Shown in pieces: positions 1-4,625 of a stretch of 7,405 nucleotides of DNA. Within the stretch, counting starts at the first letter, position 1. Each line of letters opens with the position of its first letter. The notes beneath the pieces were generated by a model. The model was not told where the DNA came from. It did no database searches and saw only the letters and a program-made list of their open reading frames with translations. Source of the stretch: Candidatus Zixiibacteriota bacterium (lineage in GTDB: Bacteria; Zixibacteria; MSB-5A5; GN15; FEB-12); contig QNAG01000131.1 in assembly GCA_003641415.1 (NCBI GenBank), positions 1-7,405 on the forward strand, written 5' to 3'. Made by a program: the position numbers and the translations under genes.

Positions 1-345
1 CGGTTTGAACTGTTTATCGCCGGTCAGGAAATGGGTAACGCTTTCAGTGAACTCAATGACCCGACGGATCAGATGGAACGTTTCATTCAACAAGGGAAGG
101 CACTTGAAGCTGGTGACGATGAAGCTCAACCGCTTGACGATGACTTTATTACAGCTTTGACCTATGGCATGCCCCCCACAGCCGGGCTGGGATTTGGCAT
201 TGATCGTTTGGTGATGTTATTGACTAACCAGCACTCGATTCGTGATGTCATTTTCTTTCCGCAGATGAGAGACTTGAAAGAAGGCTCGGTTCCGGTATCT
301 AAAATTCTATCTCAGATTATCTCTAATGAAAAAGATGAGAACTGA
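1..345 (+). CDS. lysS: Lysyl-tRNA synthetase, class II (C-terminal part, 5' end outside window)
   Basis: Attaches lysine to tRNA-Lys in the cytoplasm. The reading frame is open from the first base, and 114 codons are visible before the TGA at 343-345; the rest of this roughly 500-residue enzyme lies upstream of the window. The visible part begins in the catalytic domain with ELFIAGQEMGNAFSELNDP, typical of the LysRS region before motif 3. It then carries motif 3 as GLGFGIDRLVMLL (about nt 187-225), whose Arg in GIDR contacts ATP in class II synthetases. The stretch IRDVIFFPQMR is the usual end of class II LysRS, followed by a poorly conserved tail ending in EKDEN. No convincing intrinsic terminator follows, so read-through toward the RNA-binding protein gene is possible. 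AspRS and AsnRS share motif 3, but the EMGNAFSELNDP segment favours LysRS. Family assignment is confident. Confidence 0.95.
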   Translation, partial: RFELFIAGQEMGNAFSELNDPTDQMERFIQQGKALEAGDDEAQPLDDDFITALTYGMPPTAGLGFGIDRLVMLLTNQHSIRDVIFFPQMRDLKEGSVPVSKILSQIISNEKDEN

Positions 346-368
346 ATATAGATTGAAAGTACAAGACA

Positions 369-377
369 TGCTATATT
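369..377 (+). promoter_or_regulatory. Candidate extended -10 promoter for the RRM gene
   Basis: TGCTATATT fits the extended -10 form TGnTATAAT with one mismatch. No good -35 lies at 16-18 bp; the TTGAAA at 353-358 is only 13 bp away. Extended -10 promoters can work without a -35. The predicted transcript would start near 384 and give a leader of about 145 nt. This is a prediction from pattern only. Confidence 0.3.
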
Positions 378-414
378 CCGGTCACACTCAATCAGTTTGC
401 ATTGATTGTGAGTT

Positions 415-522
415 GGAGGATAGGTGTTTTAGTGTGGCAACATGTGCATTATGGGAGGACGAGTTATGATGATTTAAGTAGGGTGTGGGGAGCAAAAAAT
501 GAATTAAGAAATGGTTTAGGAG
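415..522 (+). promoter_or_regulatory. RRM gene leader with tandem Shine-Dalgarno boxes and 2-3 codon mini-ORFs
   Basis: Four purine-rich, SD-like boxes follow one another: GGAGGA at 415-420, GGGAGGA at 453-459, GGGGAG at 487-492 and AGGAG at 518-522. The first three are each followed at 4-7 nt by a start codon and an almost immediate stop: GTG-TTT-TAG (424-432), ATG-ATG-ATT-TAA (466-477) and ATG-AAT-TAA (499-507). A fourth mini-ORF, ATG-GTT-TAG (511-519), lacks a clear SD of its own, and its stop codon overlaps the SD of the RRM gene. The second mini-ORF is also the in-frame tail of an 11-codon ORF from ATG 442, which has no SD. The pattern is seen directly; a regulatory role (decoy or standby ribosome sites, or binding sites for the RRM protein itself) is inference. 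Confidence 0.4.
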
Positions 523-528
523 TTATTG

Positions 529-816
529 ATGAATATTTTCGTTGGAAATCTTTCGTTTGATGCAACTGAAGACGATCTTCGCCAACTTTTTGAACAATAT
601 GGTGAAGTCTCTTCAGCTAAGATAATTAGCGATCGTCTCAGTGGTCGGTCACGCGGGTTTGCTTTCATTGAAATGCCTGATGACGGTGCTGCTCAGAGCG
701 CCATTGACGGACTTAATGGTAATGATCTCAAAGGACGTGAAATTAATGTCAACCAGGCTCGTCCACGCGAGAGTGGACCTAGAAGAGGCGGCGGGGGAGG
801 TCGCGACAGATACTAA
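529..816 (+). CDS. Small RRM-type RNA-binding protein with Gly/Arg tail
   Basis: Single-stranded RNA-binding protein of the bacterial Rbp type, 95 residues, cytoplasmic, probably a post-transcriptional regulator or RNA chaperone. One RRM domain fills residues 2-79. RNP2 is IFVGNL (3-8) and RNP1 is RGFAFIEM (42-49), with the two aromatic RNA-stacking positions of RNP1 kept as Phe. A short tail rich in Gly and Arg (PRRGGGGGRDRY, 84-95) follows, as in cyanobacterial cold-induced Rbp proteins. ATG 529 is chosen over the TTG at 526 because AGGAG (518-522) lies 6 nt before the ATG but only 3 nt before the TTG. The stop is a tandem TAA TAG. The gene stands alone, with an unusual leader upstream and an intrinsic terminator downstream. 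Related Rbp genes are often induced by cold; nothing here proves that. Confidence 0.93.
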   Translation: MNIFVGNLSFDATEDDLRQLFEQYGEVSSAKIISDRLSGRSRGFAFIEMPDDGAAQSAIDGLNGNDLKGREINVNQARPRESGPRRGGGGGRDRY

Positions 817-875
817 TAGCCAGTCCGACACATGACACATATTATTGATAGTCTGTGTCCGACAATATTACTCAG

Positions 876-912
876 AAGCCGAAACCATAATGGTTTCGGC
901 TTTCTTATTTTT
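876..912 (+). terminator. Intrinsic terminator of the RRM gene
   Basis: A perfect 12-bp stem, AAGCCGAAACCA (876-887) with TGGTTTCGGCTT (891-902), closes a 3-nt loop TAA. A T-rich tail TTTCTTATTTTT (901-912) overlaps the end of the stem. It sits 60 nt after the RRM gene stop. Confidence 0.9.
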
Positions 913-957
913 GGGCTATAACTTTATGATAAATATGTCATGAGCGCTCAAATCCCC

Positions 958-985
958 TTGCTGTTACGCATGTCAAATGTATATT
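958..985 (+). promoter_or_regulatory. Candidate sigma-70-type promoter for fumC
   Basis: TTGCTG (958-963) and TATATT (980-985) are separated by 16 bp. The -10 matches consensus at 5 of 6 positions, the -35 at only 3 of 6. It follows the upstream terminator and would give a leader of about 60 nt that begins just before the two hairpins. A 10-bp palindrome, TGAGCGCTCA (941-950), lies just upstream of the -35 and could be an operator, or chance. Confidence 0.35.
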
Positions 986-999
986 GGACTGAAAAAACC

Positions 1000-1036
1000 A
1001 CAGGCTTCAAACCTGTCTCGGTGGCTTAGCCACCGA
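1000..1036 (+). promoter_or_regulatory. Two consecutive hairpins in the fumC leader
   Basis: The first hairpin is ACAGG (1000-1004) with CCTGT (1012-1016) around a 7-nt loop. The second is a perfect 8-bp stem, TCGGTGGC (1018-1025) with GCCACCGA (1029-1036), around a TTA loop. The second ends 5 nt before the GGAGG of fumC. No T tract follows, so it is not a normal intrinsic terminator. CCAC at 998-1001 could instead pair with GTGG at 1021-1024, so an alternative fold is possible. It could be a translational control element, a 5' stabiliser or a dispersed palindromic repeat. Confidence 0.45.
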
Positions 1037-1050
1037 CAAGCGGAGGTATT

Positions 1051-2442
1051 ATGGATTACCGTATTGAAACAGATACTATGGGCGAGATGAAAGTTCCATC
1101 CGACAAGTACTACGGCTGTCAAACTGCACGTTCGCTGCATAACTTTCGTATCGGTGGCGAGAGAATGCCACGTGAACTCATCCGTGCTCTTGGTATTCTT
1201 AAAAAGGCTGCGGCTAAAGTAAACGTAGAGTTGGGACTACTGCCCAAAGAGAAAGGCGAGCTTATTATCAAAGCGGCAGATGAAGTTATCGAGGGAAAAC
1301 TTGATGAACATTTCCCGCTGGTCGTCTGGCAAACCGGTTCCGGTACTCAAACCAATATGAATTCAAACGAGGTTATCGCCAACCGCGCTATTGAGATGGC
1401 TGGCGGTGAACTTGGTTCGAAAAAACCTATCCACCCCAATGACGATGTCAACAAAGCCCAGTCATCGAATGACACCTTCCCCACAGCAATGCACATCGCA
1501 GCCGTAGAGGAAATCCATCGTCGATTAATCCCAATGGTTACTCAATTGCGCGATTCGCTATTGAAAAAAACTGAAGACTTTAAGGATATCATCAAAATTG
1601 GTCGAACTCACCTGATGGACGCTACCCCGCTTACACTCGGGCAGGAGTTCTCAGGTTACGCTGCTGCTCTTACGCTTGGCTTGGAACGGATCAATGATTG
1701 TCTAAAGCGGCTCTATCCACTGGCGTTAGGGGGAACAGCCGTAGGAACTGGCTTGAATACGCATCCCGAGTTTGCTGTCAAATCAGCCGCAGCTATTGCA
1801 ACAATAACAGGTCGACCATTTGTTACTGCTCCGAACAAGTTCGAGGCTCTGGCGACGCATGATTCTATTGTGGAAGCATCCGGCGTAATGAAGACTCTCG
1901 CTTCCTCGTTGATGAAAATCGCCAACGATATCCGCTTTCTGGGTTCCGGACCGCGTTGCGGTATAGGCGAGCTGTCTCTTCCGGCTAACGAGCCGGGTTC
2001 TTCAATTATGCCCGGCAAAGTCAACCCGACTCAATCTGAAGCAATGACGATGGTGTGCGCTCAGGTAATGGGTAACGATGTCACGATAAATATCGGTGGC
2101 GCCACCGGTCATTTCGAATTGAATGTTTTCAAACCAGTGATGATCTTTAACCTGTTACAGTCGATTCGTCTACTGGCCGATTCATGTGAGATGTTTGAAA
2201 AGAACTGCGTAGTTGGTATTGAACCCAATGAGGCCAATATCAAAAAGAACCTGAACAACTCATTGATGTTGGTGACAGCACTCAATCCGCATGTGGGCTA
2301 TGACAACGCAGCCAAGATCGCCAAAACAGCCCATGCCGATGGTAGCACGCTCAAGGAAGCAGCTATGAAGCTGGGTTTGTTGACAGCGGAAGAATTTGAC
2401 GAAAAGGTTCGCCCTGAAAATATGATCGGTCCGAAAAAGTAA
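1051..2442 (+). CDS. fumC: Fumarate hydratase, class II
   Basis: Iron-independent fumarase that interconverts fumarate and (S)-malate in the citric acid cycle; cytoplasmic homotetramer. The 463 residues match the usual length of about 465. Active-site regions are intact and in order: TGSGTQTNMN (95-104), HPNDDVNKAQSSND (128-141), GRTHLMDATP (184-193) with the conserved catalytic-pair His187, and the superfamily signature GSSIMPGKVNP (316-326) with catalytic-loop Ser317. ATG 1051 aligns with family N-termini, where a few residues precede RIExDxMG. It follows GGAGG (1042-1046) with a short 4-nt spacer. Aspartase and argininosuccinate lyase share the signature, but the TGSGTQTNMN and HPNDDVN motifs and the C-terminal NPHVGYDNAAKIAKTAH segment point to fumarase. 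The gene looks monocistronic, with its own promoter candidate and terminator. Confidence 0.97.
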   Translation: MDYRIETDTMGEMKVPSDKYYGCQTARSLHNFRIGGERMPRELIRALGILKKAAAKVNVELGLLPKEKGELIIKAADEVIEGKLDEHFPLVVWQTGSGTQTNMNSNEVIANRAIEMAGGELGSKKPIHPNDDVNKAQSSNDTFPTAMHIAAVEEIHRRLIPMVTQLRDSLLKKTEDFKDIIKIGRTHLMDATPLTLGQEFSGYAAALTLGLERINDCLKRLYPLALGGTAVGTGLNTHPEFAVKSAAAIATITGRPFVTAPNKFEALATHDSIVEASGVMKTLASSLMKIANDIRFLGSGPRCGIGELSLPANEPGSSIMPGKVNPTQSEAMTMVCAQVMGNDVTINIGGATGHFELNVFKPVMIFNLLQSIRLLADSCEMFEKNCVVGIEPNEANIKKNLNNSLMLVTALNPHVGYDNAAKIAKTAHADGSTLKEAAMKLGLLTAEEFDEKVRPENMIGPKK

Positions 2443-2493
2443 GTGGTAGTCACCCGACCACTCAGGCTCATTTTAAATCTTGACGAATTAATA

Positions 2494-2521
2494 GAAACCA
2501 GCTCTCAAAGCTGGTTTCTTG
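2494..2521 (+). terminator. Intrinsic terminator of fumC
   Basis: A perfect 10-bp stem, GAAACCAGCT (2494-2503) with AGCTGGTTTC (2509-2518), encloses the loop CTCAA. The following tail TTGTTAGTT is T-rich but interrupted. It lies about 50 nt after the fumC stop codon. Confidence 0.82.
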
Positions 2522-2546
2522 TTAGTTATCATCATTTCCGCTTACG

Positions 2547-2558
2547 CAACCGATTGCA
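2547..2558. promoter_or_regulatory. Upstream dyad site 1 (candidate activator binding site)
   Basis: CAACCGATTGCA forms, with the preceding G, the imperfect dyad GCAA-CCGA-TTGC. It matches the second site at 2670-2681 in 11 of 12 bases. It lies about 205 bp before the start predicted from the sigma-54 promoter, within the usual range for enhancer sites. The repeat is seen; the role is inferred. Confidence 0.35.
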
Positions 2559-2669
2559 CAATATGTGCCATAGATAGCATTGCAGCTAGCACTCTCTCTA
2601 GTTTGTGTGAAAAAAGGTGCTTGTTTCCATTAAAAGTTATTTTTATTAATGCTGTTACATGGTGTGTAC

Positions 2670-2681
2670 CAACCGGTTGCA
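2670..2681. promoter_or_regulatory. Upstream dyad site 2 (candidate activator binding site)
   Basis: CAACCGGTTGCA contains the perfect 10-bp palindrome CAACCGGTTG (2670-2679). It repeats site 1 with a single difference, 123 bp downstream. It lies about 84 bp before the predicted sigma-54 transcription start. The rest of 2559-2727 is AT-rich and has no gene that can be supported. Confidence 0.38.
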
Positions 2682-2727
2682 AACTGCTCATATAAATAGA
2701 TAATGAGATAACCCAGTTATGGTCTCT

Positions 2728-2743
2728 TGGCAATTCTTTTGCT
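2728..2743 (+). promoter_or_regulatory. Sigma-54 (-24/-12) promoter candidate for the sugar transferase
   Basis: TGGCA (2728-2732), six bases, then TTGCT (2739-2743) fits the RpoN consensus TGGCACG-N4-TTGCW. The invariant GG and GC have the exact required spacing; only the C and G after TGGCA differ. The predicted start is near 2754, giving a leader of about 44 nt. Transcription from such promoters needs an ATP-dependent enhancer-binding activator, so this gene is probably switched on by a signal. Confidence 0.62.
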
Positions 2744-2797
2744 ATATGATGAAAAGGAGAGAATCTACTTATTGATTTCTATTGAGAGCTTAACTGA

Positions 2798-3733
2798 ATG
2801 AACGGTGACATTAACAACGCAGCAAATCAGGGAAACGATTACTCAGTTACTCTTCCCCGGACGCAAGTAAATTACGGCATAGCTGCCAGTGTAAACTCCT
2901 CCCAAGCCGGGACAGTGCCTATTGGGAATTTTTCGTTTGTCGAGCATCTTCGACATTTCTCTAACGAATACATTCATGGTTTGCTATTTGTGGCATGCAC
3001 ACTTATCTTTACATTAGTTATACCAGCAATTGTGACAAGACCTGAGAGGGTTAAGGCTATGGGCGGTCGTTTTTGCAAGAGAGGGCTGGATATTTTGGGG
3101 GCATCTGTTGGAATTCTGCTGTCCCTGCCAATTCTTATCGTAGTTGCAATACTTATAAAGTTTGATTCTCGAGGTCCGGTTTTTTACACCCAGTTGCGAG
3201 TTGGAGAAAACCGTCGCAGGAGAAATCGACGGTATCATCAAAGAAGTGATTCTGTCGACCATCGTTCGCGGGAGCGTCGACGTGACAATAATATGGGGCG
3301 TCTTTTCAAAGTGATCAAGTTCCGTACTATGGTTAACGATGCCGAAAAGAAGTGTGGTCCTGTGTGGGCTACCAAAAATGATTCCCGCATCACGAGAATC
3401 GGACGTTTCCTTCGCAGGACTCGCCTGGATGAGTTCCCTCAATTCATAAATGTTCTCAAGGGGGATATGTCATTGGTAGGACCTCGCCCAGAACGCCCAA
3501 ATTTTGTGGCTGATCTGTCAACCAGAATCAATAATTATACTGACCGTTTGGATGTCAAACCAGGTCTTACCGGACTGGCTCAGGTCGAGACTGGCTATGA
3601 TTCGGATTTTGATTCAGTGATTAAAAAAGTCGACCTTGATCTTGAATATATCCGCACTTGGTCACTATGGGCAGACATCAAGATTCTCATGAGAACGGTG
3701 ATAGTGGTTATCACTGGTCGGGGAGCTTATTGA
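2798..3733 (+). CDS. Polyprenyl-phosphate sugar-1-phosphate transferase (bacterial sugar transferase family)
   Basis: Membrane enzyme (PF02397; PglC/WbaP/WcaJ-like catalytic domain) that moves a sugar phosphate from a UDP-sugar to undecaprenyl phosphate, the first step of a surface polysaccharide or glycan. It has 311 residues. A polar N-terminus is followed by one transmembrane helix (about 59-79). The catalytic unit then starts with KRGLDI (94-99) and a hydrophobic helix broken by Pro111 (99-120), which in this family is a re-entrant membrane helix. Core motifs are KFRTM (174-178), the Asp-Glu dyad (211-212), VGPRPE (227-232) and KPGLTGLAQV (254-263). Residues 139-162 form an Arg-rich insert. 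The four-helix N-terminal region of WbaP/WcaJ is absent. A TGA directly precedes ATG 2798, so no longer start is possible; the nearby SD (GAGAG, 2784-2788) is weak. Sugar specificity cannot be told. It is likely transcribed alone from the sigma-54 promoter. Confidence 0.9.
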   Translation: MNGDINNAANQGNDYSVTLPRTQVNYGIAASVNSSQAGTVPIGNFSFVEHLRHFSNEYIHGLLFVACTLIFTLVIPAIVTRPERVKAMGGRFCKRGLDILGASVGILLSLPILIVVAILIKFDSRGPVFYTQLRVGENRRRRNRRYHQRSDSVDHRSRERRRDNNMGRLFKVIKFRTMVNDAEKKCGPVWATKNDSRITRIGRFLRRTRLDEFPQFINVLKGDMSLVGPRPERPNFVADLSTRINNYTDRLDVKPGLTGLAQVETGYDSDFDSVIKKVDLDLEYIRTWSLWADIKILMRTVIVVITGRGAY

Positions 3734-3763
3734 GGGCGAACATACCAATCATCAGAAAATAGC

Positions 3764-3796
3764 AAGGTCGCAATATATTTAATGTGGCCTTTTTTT
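3764..3796 (+). terminator. Strong intrinsic terminator after the sugar transferase
   Basis: AAGGTCGCA (3764-3772) pairs with TGTGGCCTT (3783-3791) as a 9-bp stem with two G-U wobbles. A run of seven T (3790-3796) ends it. It separates the sugar transferase from the envelope operon that follows. The rest of the gap up to 3878 shows only AT-rich sequence with a weak promoter-like pair, TTGTAT (3802-3807) and TACATT (3825-3830). Confidence 0.85.
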
Positions 3797-3878
3797 ATGG
3801 CTTGTATCCAATAAATCTATATCTTACATTTGTCGATAAATCAATTTAGATGAACCAGCAAACTTGCTTGAAGGTATT

Positions 3879-4616
3879 ATGACGCTAAAAAGGACTTTGG
3901 CGACTGCAGTTTTAATCCTGATGTTATCAGCGCTGTCCTGGGGGCAGTCAACGATTCAGGGTGATCTTACAGTACGCTCCAACCCGCCGGGAGCCCAAGT
4001 CATTTTGTCAGGAGATGCTATAGTCTCTGGTGTGACACCAGCTCGGTTTGGTCATCTCCTTATTGGTGACTACAAGCTTACCGTTAAGAAACACGGGTAT
4101 GAAGAATATAACACTCACCTGGTGCTCGATCCGAGTAAACCATTTGTGGTGGATGTGACTCTTTCTCCAAAGACTCGTTTCAAAGCGGCAGCCCGTTCCC
4201 TTTTTATCCCTGGATGGGGACAGAAGTATACTTCGCAAAACACCAAAGCTTTTTTACTCGCAGCTGCGGCTGTGGGAGCGAGTGTTAGTTACTACTTTGC
4301 AGATAAGCGTTTCGATGAGAAGTATGGGTACTACGAAGATAGACTGCGCGAATACGACTCTGTGGCGACTAATGGAAACATTGCCGAGTTACGCAGTTTG
4401 AAACCGCGATTGGATGCCGCTCAGGACAAAGCTTATAGTGCAGAAAATGTCAGACGTGCAACTGCGGGGATTCTTGCGGCAGTCTGGATAGTTAATTTCA
4501 TTGATGTTCTGTTTTTCTTCCCGGAAGAGCGTGGTATTTTTTCGGTCAAGGGCTTGACACTCGAACCCACCGCCAATGATGGTCGTGTGGGATTGGCTAT
4601 TACTACAGAGTTTTAG
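3879..4616 (+). CDS. PEGA-domain membrane protein with DUF5683-like region
   Basis: Exported or membrane-bound envelope protein of 245 residues; biochemical role unknown. A signal sequence (1-23, hydrophobic core LATAVLILMLSAL) precedes a PEGA domain (about 28-96): GDLTVRSNPPGAQVILSG, then TPARFGHLLIGDYKLTVKKHGYEEY. PEGA domains are surface beta-sandwich modules. From about 104 a DUF5683-like region begins with ARSLFIPGWGQKYTSQN, the characteristic SL..PGWGQ.Y motif. It contains a membrane helix (about 123-140), a charged Tyr-rich stretch (141-190) and a second helix (about 194-213). ATG 3879 is preferred over TTG 3864 because AAGG (3871-3874) lies just before it and the signal peptide fits. 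It is the first gene of a three-gene run. The pairing of PEGA with this region is familiar from FCB-group genomes, from memory. Confidence 0.8.
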   Translation: MTLKRTLATAVLILMLSALSWGQSTIQGDLTVRSNPPGAQVILSGDAIVSGVTPARFGHLLIGDYKLTVKKHGYEEYNTHLVLDPSKPFVVDVTLSPKTRFKAAARSLFIPGWGQKYTSQNTKAFLLAAAAVGASVSYYFADKRFDEKYGYYEDRLREYDSVATNGNIAELRSLKPRLDAAQDKAYSAENVRRATAGILAAVWIVNFIDVLFFFPEERGIFSVKGLTLEPTANDGRVGLAITTEF

Positions 4617-4625
4617 GTGAGAATA

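Noticed and set aside
387..412. Hairpin CTCAATCA / TGATTGTGAG after lysS
   Set aside because: The stem is short and bulged and has no T tract, so it is not a credible terminator of lysS. It could at most be a 5' stem of the RRM gene leader if transcription starts near 384.
823..864. Direct repeat GTCCGACA (823-830, 857-864) and a GACACA/TGTGTC inverted repeat between RRM gene and terminator
   Set aside because: Only 6-8 bp, with a 14-nt loop and no obvious partner; expected by chance in 3' untranslated sequence.
2677..2704. Sigma-70-like pair TTGCAA / GATAAT (16-bp spacer)
   Set aside because: Plausible, but the -35 overlaps dyad site 2, and the sigma-54 match downstream is more specific and closer to the gene. 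It could be a second promoter.
2542..2733. 63-codon reading frame on the minus strand in the gap before the sugar transferase
   Set aside because: It starts with TTG, has no good SD, resembles no family I know, and covers the sigma-54 promoter and dyad sites, which explain the region better.
2772..2801. 9-codon frame from TTG 2772 whose stop overlaps the ATG of the sugar transferase (ATGA)
   Set aside because: SD-to-start distance is 12 nt and the start is a TTG; an ATGA overlap with a random short frame is easily chance.
3850..3882. 10-codon frame from ATG 3850 overlapping the PEGA gene start as ATGA
   Set aside because: No SD before it and no attenuator structure after it, so a leader peptide cannot be supported.
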